Source: Microbacterium atlanticum
GTDB lineage: Bacteria; Actinomycetota; Actinomycetes; Actinomycetales; Microbacteriaceae
Direction: 5' to 3'
Length of the DNA: 64,000 bases
NCBI RefSeq assembly: GCF_015277815.1
Contig: NZ_CP063813.1
Coordinates: 2,728,001 to 2,792,000 of the forward strand
A program made the position numbers and the translations under genes. This document shows positions 33,328 to 42,404 of this stretch, piece after piece. Under the pieces are notes generated by a model. That model did no database searches and was not told the DNA's origin. It worked only from the letters and a program-made list of their open reading frames with translations. The first letter of the stretch is position 1, and each line of letters begins with the position of its first letter.

Positions 33328-34805
33328 AAGAAGATGAACAGCTGCACGCCAGCACCCTGATCAACCCGCACGGCGAACGTCGCCATCTGCGACGCAGCCG
33401 CGAGCGCGACGCCGCTCGGCTCGAGGCCGATGCTCGAAAGACTCGCGCCCTCGATTCGAAAGAACGCTGGGCAGCCCAGCGCGCTGAAGCCCGGGCCGCA
33501 GCTTACTTGCCGGCCGCGGGTGAGCCGGGGCGGGCAGCATTGCGAATGCCGGGCCGCCTTCGCCTTCCTCAGCATCAAGACACGTCCGCCACGCTGGCCG
33601 GCCACTACCCGTTCCTGGCCGAAGCGGGGCTGGGCTCGGCCGGGGTCTTTGTCGGCCAGAACCTCTACTCCGGTGGCTCGTTCGTCTATGACCCGTGGGT
33701 GCTCTACCAGCGCGGCCTCATCACGGCGCCGAACGTGGTGCTCGCCGGCATCGTCGGGTCTGGGAAGTCATCTCTCGCCAAATCGCTATACACGCGCTCC
33801 CTCCCGTTCGGACGCCGCGTCTACGTCCCGGGCGATCCGAAGGGTGAACATACTGCGGTCGCAGAGGCGGTCGGGGGCCGTGCGATCATCCTCGGTCACG
33901 GACTCCGCAACCGTCTCAACCCCCTCGACGAAGGACACCGCGCGTCGGCCCTATCCGACGCGGAGTGGGCCGCTCAGATCGCTTCTCGACGCCGAGATCT
34001 GATCGGGGCTCTGGCGGAGACCGTGCTCGAGCGCTCCCTCACACCCCTGGAGCACACTGCGATTGATCTCGCCCTCACGGACACCGTCCGCAGCGCGGAG
34101 GTGCCGATCCTGCCCATGGTCGTCGAACGCATCCTCTCCCCCAGCATCGCCGAGGATCGCGAGCGGCGGCTTGTTGAAGATGGCCGACTCGTTGGGCATG
34201 CGCTCCGTCGACTCGTCGCCGGCGACTTGGCGGGGCTGTTCGATGGTCCGTCGACTGTTCGCTTCGATCCATCCCTGCCGATGGTGTCGCTCGACCTGTC
34301 CCGCGTCGCAGAGAACTCCACCCTCGTCTCTGTACTGATGACCTGCTCATCCGCATGGATGGAGTCGGCATTGGCGGATCCGTCCGGCGGGCAGCGTTGG
34401 GTCATCTACGACGAGGCGTGGCGCCTGATGGCCTATCCGGCGTTGCTGCGCCGGATGGATGCCCAATGGCGCCTGGCACGACACTTCGGCATCGCAAACA
34501 TGCTCGTCTTCCACAAGCTCTCCGACCTTGACAATGTCGGTGACTCCGGTTCGGCGATGCGCGCCCTCGCCTCGTCGCTCCTTGCCAACGCCGAAACCCG
34601 CGTCGTCTACCGGCAGGAACCCGATCAGCTCGGCGCCACTGCGGCTGCGCTCGGCCTGACTCGCACGGAGATGAACCTGCTCCCGTCCCTCGGCACCGGT
34701 CAGGGACTCTGGCGAATCACAGACCGCAGCTTCGTCGTCCAGCACCAGTTGCATCCCGACGAACTTGCTCTGTTCGACACCACCGCCCGAATGACGGCGG
34801 CCTGA
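33324..34805 (+). CDS. VirB4-like conjugation ATPase
   Basis: 493 residues from GTG 33324 (GAGGAGCG site, overlap with previous stop). Walker A GIVGSGKSSLAKS (about residues 155-167), Walker B RWVIYDEAWRLM (about 370) and the sensor region MRALASSLLANAETRVVYRQEPDQ follow the VirB4/TraC pattern. The protein lacks the long N-terminal domain of Gram-negative VirB4, as usual in Actinobacteria where SCO6880 supplies part of it. Powers assembly and transport by the type IV channel. Confidence 0.9.
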   Translation: MKEDEQLHASTLINPHGERRHLRRSRERDAARLEADARKTRALDSKERWAAQRAEARAAAYLPAAGEPGRAALRMPGRLRLPQHQDTSATLAGHYPFLAEAGLGSAGVFVGQNLYSGGSFVYDPWVLYQRGLITAPNVVLAGIVGSGKSSLAKSLYTRSLPFGRRVYVPGDPKGEHTAVAEAVGGRAIILGHGLRNRLNPLDEGHRASALSDAEWAAQIASRRRDLIGALAETVLERSLTPLEHTAIDLALTDTVRSAEVPILPMVVERILSPSIAEDRERRLVEDGRLVGHALRRLVAGDLAGLFDGPSTVRFDPSLPMVSLDLSRVAENSTLVSVLMTCSSAWMESALADPSGGQRWVIYDEAWRLMAYPALLRRMDAQWRLARHFGIANMLVFHKLSDLDNVGDSGSAMRALASSLLANAETRVVYRQEPDQLGATAAALGLTRTEMNLLPSLGTGQGLWRITDRSFVVQHQLHPDELALFDTTARMTAA

Positions 34806-34849
34806 CCGCAGGCGCTCCCCGACGCACCTGCCTGACACAAGGAGGCACC

Positions 34850-35848
34850 ATGTCCCACTCGTTCTCCGAAGACCGCCTCGCCCGAATCAGCCTCGCCGCC
34901 GCCTCCGAGCCCGGCGACACCGTCACCGGCACCCTGATCGCGCGGGTTGGCGCGGTCGAAACTCTCGCGCTCATCACGTCAGGCGCACCGCTCCCTACCC
35001 CGATCGATCCCGCCGAAGGAAGCCTCTGGCGGCGAAGGCTCGCGCCTCGACTCGATCCGGGCCTGGTCGATCGCATCCTCGCTGAGATGGAACGCCGAGC
35101 GCTCACGATGCTGACGACGGAGGATCTCGGCTGGCCGGCGGAACTCCAACAACTGGGGTTCCAGGCTCCACTCGCCCTGTGGCTCAGCGGAGAACCGAGC
35201 TGCCTCGAAGGCGCCACCGCGAGCCGCATCACGCTCGTGGGTGCCCGTGCGGCTACAAGCTACGGTGAACACATCACCATGGAGCTCGCCTCCGACCTCG
35301 CCTCCCAGGGTCGGATCATCTACTCCGGCGGCGCCTACGGCATCGACGGTGCCGCACACCGAGCCGCCACGATGGCGCACCCCGGATCGACGATCGCCGT
35401 CCTCGCGACAGGGCTCGACCGTGCCTACCCCGTTGGCAACCAGCAGCTGTTCGAGCGCATCAGGGAATCCCACGGACTCCTGATCAGCGAACTCCCCCCG
35501 GGCTCGTCCCCCACACGGTGGCGGTTCCTGCAGCGCAACCGCATCCTCGCGGCCCTCACCGGCGCCACCGTCGTCGTCGAGGCAGGGTTTCGGTCCGGAT
35601 CCCTCAACGTCGCCGGCCAGGCACACGCCCTGGGCAGGCCGATCGGTGCCGTCCCCGGGCCTATCACGAGCCCCGCCAGCGCCGGCTGTCACCGCCTGCT
35701 CCAGGAAGGGATCGCGACCATCGTCACCGACGCCCGCGACGCGATCGATCTCCTGGACTCCACGAATAGCAGCGGAACCGACCGCCCCTTCAACTTCGCC
35801 ACAGCGACGCGCCTGCCCCTTCGCACCGAAACCGACCGCAGCCTGTGA
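34850..35848 (+). CDS. dprA: DNA-processing protein DprA
   Basis: 332 residues, ATG 34850 (AGGAGG upstream). The Rossmann-like core is complete: ITLVGARAATSYGEHIT, the nucleotide-type loop YSGGAYGIDGAAHRAA, VLATGLDRAYPVGNQQLFERI, RNRILAALTGATVVVEAGFRSGSLNVAGQAHALGRPIGAVPGPI and GCHRLLQEG. DprA binds single-stranded DNA and loads RecA during uptake. It is encoded here inside the transfer operon between VirB4 and the coupling protein, which suggests a role in handling the incoming strand rather than transformation. No recA neighbour. Confidence 0.9.
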   Translation: MSHSFSEDRLARISLAAASEPGDTVTGTLIARVGAVETLALITSGAPLPTPIDPAEGSLWRRRLAPRLDPGLVDRILAEMERRALTMLTTEDLGWPAELQQLGFQAPLALWLSGEPSCLEGATASRITLVGARAATSYGEHITMELASDLASQGRIIYSGGAYGIDGAAHRAATMAHPGSTIAVLATGLDRAYPVGNQQLFERIRESHGLLISELPPGSSPTRWRFLQRNRILAALTGATVVVEAGFRSGSLNVAGQAHALGRPIGAVPGPITSPASAGCHRLLQEGIATIVTDARDAIDLLDSTNSSGTDRPFNFATATRLPLRTETDRSL

Positions 35849-35888
35849 GCGCCTTCCTCCCCCTCCCACTTTCCTGCGGGGCCCGCCC

Positions 35889-37709
35889 GTGAGACCGCCA
35901 GGGGCCCCGGCCAGCTACGGCGACGCGCTGACGAACTTGAGCCTCGGCCTACTGATCGCCGGAGCCGCTATCGCGGCGCTGCTCCGCGCGGCAGGCTCAA
36001 TCGCCACCTGGATGACCGGTCTGACCCAGCCCGCCGGCGGGATTGCCGCTGGGCTGGCTGTGCTGCTCAACCCCAGCGACCCCAGCGCCGCCCTGGAGGC
36101 GTCGGGCCTCGATCCGGTCGTCTACTGGGTGTGCGCCGGCCTGCTCATCACCATGGCGGTCGGCGCCAGCATCCTGATCTGGCGAGTCGTACGCGGAAGA
36201 ACCCTCAGAACAGTCGACCCGCACCGCATCGAGGGAATCGCCGGCCGCGCGGACGTCGCCAAGGCCGCGTCCCGAACCGCGCTCATGCACCGAGCCGCCC
36301 ACCTGCGACCCTCCATGACGAACGCGAAGGCGACCGACGTCGGCTACCTCATAGGCCACGCCCCGTCGGCCGCGATCTGGGCGAGCGTTGAGGACTCGAT
36401 CCTCGTGATCGGCCCACCACGATCCGGCAAGGGCGCGCACATCGTCATCAACGCGATCCTCGATGCCCCCGGCGCCGTCGTCACCACCTCCACCCGTCCG
36501 GACAATCTCACCGCCACACTCCGCGCGCGCGAGCGACTCGGGCCTGTCGCTGTGTTCGACCCGCAGCAACTCGCCGATGGGGTTCCTGCGGGGCTGCGAT
36601 GGTCGCCGATCCGCGGCTGCGAAAACCCACTCACCGCGATGATCCGCGCCGCCGGGCTCGCCGCCGGCACCGGCTTGGGCGCCGGCGGTGTCGAGTCTGG
36701 CGGATTCTGGGAGGCGAAGACCCGCACTGCTCTGCAGTCGCTCCTTCACGCGGCCGCACTCGCGCATCGACCACCCGGCGAACTCTTCCGCTGGACACTC
36801 GACCCCGCAGCCGCATCCGACGCGGTCGCGATACTGATCAACGACTCGCGCGCGGCGACCGGGTGGGCGGACTCACTGCAAGCGATGCTCGAGTCCGATC
36901 CCCGAACCCGAGACTCCATCTGGCAGGGCGTCTCTCTCGCACTCGGAGCGCTCGCGGATCCCCGCGTTCTGGCCGCCGTGTCACCCGCCGAGGGCGAATC
37001 GTTCGACCCCGAGTCCTTCCTCCGCAGCAACGGCACCCTGTACCTTCTCGCCACCGGCGCCGGCGCCAACAACTCCGCCGCCCTTGTCGCCGCGTTCGTC
37101 GAGGATGTCGTCGAATCGGCGCGCCGGATCGCGGCCCGCAATCCCGGAGCACGGCTTGATCCTCCGCTCCTGCTCGCGCTCGACGAGATCGGAAACCTCG
37201 CCCCGCTTCCCTCACTGCCAACACTCATGGCTGAAGGCGGCGGCACCGGAATCACCACGATGCCGGTGCTCCAATCGCTGACCCAAGCACGCTCGAAGTG
37301 GAGCGACAACGCCGCCGGCGCAATTTGGGATGCCTCGATCGTGAAGGTCATCCTCGGTGGGGCGTCCAACTCCCGCGACCTCCAGGACCTGTCCACGCTT
37401 ATCGGCGAGCGTGACGAGACCACAGACTCGGTGACCGTCGGCGACCGCGGCTCCCGATCCTCGCAACGCTCCATCCGCCGCGTCGCGATCATGCCGCCTG
37501 ACGTCATCCGCACCTTGCCCTTCGGCACCGGCCTCGTGATGTTCCGCGCAGCACCACCCATCGTGACGCGACTGCGGACGTGGACCTCGCGCCGCGATGC
37601 CAAGGCGCTGCTCGCCGACCGATCGGGCCTGGAGACGCTCCTACAACAGCATCCGGTACTCATCGCGGATCCCGCTCCGGCCGAGGATGATCCGACGGAG
37701 TGGGGGTAG
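35889..37709 (+). CDS. Type IV coupling protein (VirD4/TraG family)
   Basis: 606 residues from GTG 35889 (start inferred from the first plausible in-frame codon after dprA; no strong ribosome-binding site). Two N-terminal membrane segments (LSLGLLIAGAAIAALLRAAGS, VYWVCAGLLITMAVGASILIW) precede the ATPase. Walker A is VIGPPRSGKGAHIV (about residues 175-188), and Walker B LLLALDEIGNLAPLPSL lies near 425. Further hallmarks are TTMPVLQSLTQARSKW and GGASNSRDLQDLSTLIGERDE. It docks the relaxase-DNA complex to the channel. Confidence 0.93.
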   Translation: MRPPGAPASYGDALTNLSLGLLIAGAAIAALLRAAGSIATWMTGLTQPAGGIAAGLAVLLNPSDPSAALEASGLDPVVYWVCAGLLITMAVGASILIWRVVRGRTLRTVDPHRIEGIAGRADVAKAASRTALMHRAAHLRPSMTNAKATDVGYLIGHAPSAAIWASVEDSILVIGPPRSGKGAHIVINAILDAPGAVVTTSTRPDNLTATLRARERLGPVAVFDPQQLADGVPAGLRWSPIRGCENPLTAMIRAAGLAAGTGLGAGGVESGGFWEAKTRTALQSLLHAAALAHRPPGELFRWTLDPAAASDAVAILINDSRAATGWADSLQAMLESDPRTRDSIWQGVSLALGALADPRVLAAVSPAEGESFDPESFLRSNGTLYLLATGAGANNSAALVAAFVEDVVESARRIAARNPGARLDPPLLLALDEIGNLAPLPSLPTLMAEGGGTGITTMPVLQSLTQARSKWSDNAAGAIWDASIVKVILGGASNSRDLQDLSTLIGERDETTDSVTVGDRGSRSSQRSIRRVAIMPPDVIRTLPFGTGLVMFRAAPPIVTRLRTWTSRRDAKALLADRSGLETLLQQHPVLIADPAPAEDDPTEWG

Positions 37710-37713
37710 TCTC

Positions 37714-37738
37714 CACGGACCCAGCAGTTGGGTCCGTG
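37714..37738 (+). terminator. Hairpin after the coupling-protein gene
   Basis: CACGGACCCA (37714-37723), 5-base loop, TGGGTCCGTG (37729-37738): a perfect 10-base-pair stem starting four bases after the stop. No T-tract follows, so it is a likely but not canonical terminator, separating the transfer operon from ssb. Confidence 0.7.
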
Positions 37739-37837
37739 CTGCGCGCCCGACACGATGCACCTCATCGGATGGCACGACATGCACACCTTCTCGGTAGAGC
37801 GGACTTACCAGTTCGCCCCTACTCAAGGATCAGTCCG

Positions 37838-38284
37838 ATGGCTCTACACACCCAGCAGTCCATCTCCGGCTTCATCGCCTCGGAGCCGCAGCAGTCGATT
37901 ACCGAGAACGGAGACACCCGTCTCTACGTCCGGATCGGTCAGCCGCACTTCCGTCGCAACGACGACGGCACCTTCACCGAGACGGAACCCACCTTCCACG
38001 ACATGGTCGCCTACCGCGCCACCGCCGAACGAGCACTCGCCCTCCTCGCCAAAGGCGACAGCTTCATCGCAGAGGGATACACGCGCACCTACACCGCCGA
38101 GCGCGACGGGAAGGTCGTCGAAGCAGAGGAATTCGTCGCAAAGAAGCTCGGACACGACCTCGCCCGCACGAACTACGCCGTCGACCGCAGTCGCCGGTTC
38201 ACCGCGGCCGAACGGGAAGCGCCGACCCGTCCCGTATCTCCGAGCGGGTCGAAGGCTACTGCCGCAAGCGCGCTGGGGCTCTGA
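37838..38284 (+). CDS. ssb: Single-stranded DNA-binding protein
   Basis: 148 residues from ATG 37838 (AAGGA nine bases upstream). OB-fold pattern: HTQQSISGFIASEPQQSITENGDTRLYVRIGQ, then ETEPTFHDMVAYRATAERALALLAKGDSFIAEGYTRTY. The tail lacks the acidic DDDxPF end of chromosomal SSB, consistent with a mobile-element version that coats the incoming strand. The C-terminus ends ALGL instead. Confidence 0.82.
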   Translation: MALHTQQSISGFIASEPQQSITENGDTRLYVRIGQPHFRRNDDGTFTETEPTFHDMVAYRATAERALALLAKGDSFIAEGYTRTYTAERDGKVVEAEEFVAKKLGHDLARTNYAVDRSRRFTAAEREAPTRPVSPSGSKATAASALGL

Positions 38285-38292
38285 CGATCGCA

Positions 38293-38880
38293 ATGTCAGC
38301 CACATTCGGGGGCCTTGGCGACGGCGAACACGATCCGCAGGTCGACGGGGCGTCGTCGGACGAAATCGACGGGCCCACGAAGTCCGAACCGCCTCGCCCC
38401 GTGAACTGGAATCTGCTCACGGCCGAACAAGCAGAGGTCGAGTGGGTGGATCTCAACCGATGGGTGAACTGGTTGCGCCACACGTACGGGCTTCCGGCAT
38501 CCGTTGTCCCTCCGTTCTGGCACCGGCATCCCGAACTGGTCTGGGAACTGTCCGCGCTGCACGTCCACTGGCTCTGCGCGTACGACCCCGAACAGCACGG
38601 ATCCGCACCCATCGGCTGGCAACACGACTTCGCCGCCGCCCGCGACCGCCTGCACGAGTGGGTGAGTGTGTGCGGTACGCGGCTCGATAGGGATCGCCCG
38701 ACACGGCAGACCTCATGGCCGGGTGAACCTCCTGCCGGCGCGATCGAGGACGTTGTCATTCCGGATCGTGACGAGGACTTCGTGCAGTTCGTCCTCAGCG
38801 ACATCGAACGAAGACGCGAGGCAACTCGCCTCTTCTACTCCACGGTGGGGCAAGGTCATCCGGCCAATCCTGATCCGTAG
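38293..38880 (+). CDS. DUF4913-like mobile-element protein
   Basis: 195 residues. The middle (VNWNLLTAEQAEVEWVDLNRWVNWLRHTYGLPASVVPPFWHRHPELVWELSALHVHWL) is the DUF4913-type signature, including the conserved W-x-H-x-E-L-V-W element. The tail has DEDFVQFVLSDIERRREAT, shared with the short gene at 4979-5263. Such proteins sit with ssb and traG in actinobacterial elements; their role is unknown. The gene starts eight bases after ssb. Confidence 0.72.
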   Translation: MSATFGGLGDGEHDPQVDGASSDEIDGPTKSEPPRPVNWNLLTAEQAEVEWVDLNRWVNWLRHTYGLPASVVPPFWHRHPELVWELSALHVHWLCAYDPEQHGSAPIGWQHDFAAARDRLHEWVSVCGTRLDRDRPTRQTSWPGEPPAGAIEDVVIPDRDEDFVQFVLSDIERRREATRLFYSTVGQGHPANPDP

Positions 38881-39117
38881 TCAAGCGGGAACCGTCGTCG
38901 TCGGGCCCCTGCGGACACTGGCATCGCCGTGCTCGGTGCACATATTGGTGCACACATACGCGTCATCGACTTGGTCGTGCTGTCAGGCTCGCTGCTCGCG
39001 CGTGAAGCGACGGACCCATGGAGCAAAATCGCCCCGTTTGAGCACGACGTTTCACAACGTGCCCTGATGCCACTCGGCGCCCGCTGCTCATGCGCGAACG
39101 ACTACCGGCGGAGACGG

Positions 39118-39760
39118 AGGGATTTGAAACTCGCCTTGAGAGTTCCGGGGGCTCGAGGTCGGAGAGACCGAATCGCAACCGTTCTGGACCACGTTCCTCC
39201 GCTCGTTGAAGGCCCGCGGCCTCGGCGGAGTGAAGCTCGTGATCAGCGACGCACACCGGGCTGATCGCTGCGGTCGACACCGTGTTCGCCGGCGCCAGTT
39301 GGCAGAGATGCCGGGTGCTTTTCATGCGGAATGTGCTCACCCCCTACCGAAAGCGGCCGGTCCGATGGTCGCGTCGATCATCCGCACGATCTTCGCGCAA
39401 CCCGATACCGAGCACGTGTTCGCCCAGTTCCACGAAGTCGTCCGGATGCTCACCGGGTCGCACCCGAAAGTCGCGGACATGCTCGAGGACGCCAAGGACG
39501 ACCTGCTCGGCGTTCTGCCAGTTCCCGTTCCAGCACTGGCGTCAGATCTGGTCCACGAACCCGCTGGAACGGGTGAACAAGGAGATCAAACGACGCACCG
39601 ACGTGGTCGGCACGTGCCCCAACCCGGCCGCGCTGCTGCGCCTGGCCGGTCACGTCCTGCTTGAGCAGCACGACGAATGGGACGGCGCGGACCGCCGCTA
39701 CTTCAGCGAGCAGTCCATGGCGCTGCTGCACTCCGACACCGAGGAGGTGAGCATCCCCGG
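39118..39760 (+). pseudogene. Decayed IS256-family transposase
   Basis: Fragments of a mutator-type transposase appear in three frames: KARGLGGVKLVISDAH and LIAAVDTVFAGASWQRCRV, then MVASIIRTIFAQPDTEHVFAQ, MLTGSHPKVADMLEDAKDDLL, and finally NPLERVNKEIKRRTDVVG with HVLLEQHDEWDGADRRYF. The N-terminal half and at least three single-base shifts show it is dead. The flanks 38881-39117 and 39761-39861 contain no gene I can support. It marks the junction between the mobile region and the sugar locus. Confidence 0.85.
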
Positions 39761-39861
39761 AACTGACCGCGGCATAGTCAGAACAGCTGACCCGCACGGG
39801 GTCGAGAAACTCCACCAACCAGCGCGCCGTGACGGTCACCGTTGCTTCGTTCAGGTTTCCA

Positions 39862-40896
39862 CTAACGGATGAGTATGCGGGACTTGGTGTCGTTGGGCCG
39901 GATCTGTAGCTTGCGCCCGTTGCCGGCTCGGAACATCTCCAGCGCCTCGGCGTACTGATCGAGCGTGAAGGAGTGGCTGATCATCGCGGTCGCGTTGATG
40001 GCGCCGGCTTCGAAGAGCTCGACCGCGCGACCGAATGAGTTGTGCACAGCCATCGATCCGACGATCGTCACCTCGTCGCGATACACCCGGAACGGCGAGA
40101 ACTGCGCGGTGCGATCCGCCGGGGCGACGCCGAAGTCCTGGAAGTACCCGGCCGGCTTGACCCGGCTGAGCGCGTCTTCGATCGCGCGGATGTTTCCGGT
40201 GCAGTCGATCACGACGTCCCACTGCGCACGATCGGCGTCATCCGCCGAGGTGTGGCGCAGCTCGATCCCGCACTCCGCCGCCGTCCGGAGCCGGTCCTGG
40301 TTGAGATCGACGATCGTCACCGACGCGGCGCCGGCGCGCGTGGCGAGTTGTGCCATGAGCAGGCCCATCGTGCCCGAGCCGTAGACGAGGACGTGGTCGC
40401 CGAGGCGGCGGGGCAGCACGTCCCACCCTCGGATGGCGCACGCGAGCGGCTCGATGAGCGCGGCTTCGTACAGATCCGTCTCGGGCTTCAGCTTGTAGAC
40501 GTTGCGCACCGGAGCCGTGAACAACTGCTGCGAAGCGCCGTCGGAGGCGACGACGCCGAGTCCGTCCCAGAACCTGCACAGGTTCTGATGACCGTTCAGG
40601 CAGTATTCGCAGTCGCCGCAGACGTTGCTGGGGTTGACGACGACGTGATCACCCACCTGAAGGTCCGCGACGCCGCCGGCAGCCCCTTCGCCGAGGGCGC
40701 GAACGACGCCCGTTGCCTCGTGACCGGGCACCAGCGGGAAGATAGTTCCCTCGAACTCGCCGTCCAGCACGTGGACGTCCGTACCGCAGATCCCGACGGC
40801 CGCGGTCTCGATGAGGACCTCGCGGTACCCGGGGGCGGGCACCGGGCGGTCCTGTACCGAGAGCTCTCCCTTGGAGCCGAAGACGATTGCGCGCAT
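39862..40896 (-). CDS. Zinc-dependent alcohol/polyol dehydrogenase (MDR family)
   Basis: 344 residues, medium-chain dehydrogenase. Catalytic zinc: Cys in VGICGTDVHVLDG (about 37) and GHEATGVV (about 61). Structural zinc: NPSNVCGDCEYCLNGHQNLC (residues ~88-107, all four Cys). NAD site: VLVYGSGTMGLLMAQLATRAGA (about 165). It resembles sorbitol/arabinitol/threonine dehydrogenases. Last gene of the long minus-strand catabolic cluster, downstream of a GPH symporter; a sugar alcohol is the likely substrate. Confidence 0.88.
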   Translation of the reverse strand: MRAIVFGSKGELSVQDRPVPAPGYREVLIETAAVGICGTDVHVLDGEFEGTIFPLVPGHEATGVVRALGEGAAGGVADLQVGDHVVVNPSNVCGDCEYCLNGHQNLCRFWDGLGVVASDGASQQLFTAPVRNVYKLKPETDLYEAALIEPLACAIRGWDVLPRRLGDHVLVYGSGTMGLLMAQLATRAGAASVTIVDLNQDRLRTAAECGIELRHTSADDADRAQWDVVIDCTGNIRAIEDALSRVKPAGYFQDFGVAPADRTAQFSPFRVYRDEVTIVGSMAVHNSFGRAVELFEAGAINATAMISHSFTLDQYAEALEMFRAGNGRKLQIRPNDTKSRILIR

Positions 40897-40920
40897 GGGT
40901 GTGTCCCTTCCTGCCGTCGT

Positions 40921-42333
40921 CTACTGTGCCGACGCCGCGACGTGCGCGGCTTCACGCGATGAGCCGGAGTCGTCGCTCTCACGGAGTTCCAGGTCGCGCG
41001 CGATCTCGGCGAAGCGGGCGTCGGTGAGCGGATAGAAGGCGACGAGCACGATGCCGAGCGCCACCAGCACTGCAGGGACCGCGGCGAACGACATCCGGAT
41101 ACCGGCAAGCGCCGTATCCGATTGGATCGCCTGTCCTGCGACGTAGCCGCCCCATGCCAGTACGAACGCTCCCACGGCACCGCCGAGCGACGCAGCCCAT
41201 TTCGTGACGAACGCGAAGACGGCGAAGGCGACGGCCTCGGCGCGCACCCCGCTGCGCCATTGCCCGAACTCGACGGTGTCGGCCTGCATCGCGAAGCACA
41301 TCACGACGATGAGTCCCAGTCCACCGTTGAACAGGCCGATGCCGGTGAAGCCGGCGACGACGCCATCGGCGAACAGCAGGACGATCGTGCCCGCGAACGA
41401 CGTCGTCGCAGCGACGAAGAAGGTCCGCCGCTTGCCGATGCGGCGCACGAGCCAGGGCGCCAGCAGCGCAGCGGTGACGGTGAGCGCGAAAGAGATCCCC
41501 GAGACGATCGGAGCGAGCTGAAGCGCGCCCAGGATGTCGCGCATGTAGTAGATCATCGCCCCGTTGAAGACCGCGGCCGCCGAGAAGCAGAGGAACGCCG
41601 CGAAGGAGATGATCAGGAGGGGTCGGTTCGTGATGAGCATGTGCAGGCCGTCTCGGGCGGAGACGGAACCGGAGGGTCGTGCCACACGCTCGCGGGTCCC
41701 GAAAGCGGCAGTCACGACGAGGATCGTGCCGATGACCCCGAGGATGAGGATGGTGACGGTGAACACGGTGCGCAGATCGCGGTCCGGGGTCAGCATCGGC
41801 AGCACGAGGGCGACGACGAGCGTCTGAACGCCGAGGAGCGTGATCGAACGGGCGCTCGAGAGCTTGGTGCGGTCGGCTGGTCGCTGCGTCATCGAGGCGC
41901 CGATCGATCCCAGCGGGATGTCGAGGCAGCTGTAGAGCACCCCGAACAGGGAGTAGGCGACGACCGCCCACGCGACGGTGCCGACCGGACCCAACTGCGG
42001 GATGGAGAACAGCGCGACCGTCGTGATGAGGATGGGGATCGGGATGATGAGCAGCCACCGGCGGAATTTGCCGAACCGCCCCGGCTTCCACTTGTCGATG
42101 ATCAGCCCCAGTGGGATGTCCACGACGGCATCCAGTCCCCGCATCAGCAGGATGATCACGCCCGCGACAGCTGCCGAGATACCTGCGACATCCGTGAAGT
42201 AGAACAGCATCAGCGATGCCGTCGGGATCATGAAGAACGCGACGCCGGCCGTTCCCGATCCGAACGCGGCGAGCGAGCGGAACCTGAGCGGTTGCGATGC
42301 GGATACGGTTTCGGTCGATGCTCGTTCGGTCAT
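40921..42333 (-). CDS. GPH-family sugar:cation symporter
   Basis: 470 residues, ATG 42333 with GAAGGAGAG upstream. Twelve predicted transmembrane helices; the loop KWKPGRFGKFRRWLL and the motif GLIIDKW are the diagnostic glycoside-pentoside-hexuronide symporter signature (D-[RK]-x(4,6)-G...). Imports a sugar or glycoside with Na+ or H+. The presence of both an ABC importer and this symporter in one cluster suggests two related substrates. Confidence 0.85.
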   Translation of the reverse strand: MTERASTETVSASQPLRFRSLAAFGSGTAGVAFFMIPTASLMLFYFTDVAGISAAVAGVIILLMRGLDAVVDIPLGLIIDKWKPGRFGKFRRWLLIIPIPILITTVALFSIPQLGPVGTVAWAVVAYSLFGVLYSCLDIPLGSIGASMTQRPADRTKLSSARSITLLGVQTLVVALVLPMLTPDRDLRTVFTVTILILGVIGTILVVTAAFGTRERVARPSGSVSARDGLHMLITNRPLLIISFAAFLCFSAAAVFNGAMIYYMRDILGALQLAPIVSGISFALTVTAALLAPWLVRRIGKRRTFFVAATTSFAGTIVLLFADGVVAGFTGIGLFNGGLGLIVVMCFAMQADTVEFGQWRSGVRAEAVAFAVFAFVTKWAASLGGAVGAFVLAWGGYVAGQAIQSDTALAGIRMSFAAVPAVLVALGIVLVAFYPLTDARFAEIARDLELRESDDSGSSREAAHVAASAQ

Positions 42334-42404
42334 CGTCTCTCCTTCGAGTGCGATGGGCGCTGCGGAACACGCTGCATCAGCAGTGGTTCCCGCCGTGGCC
42401 ACCG

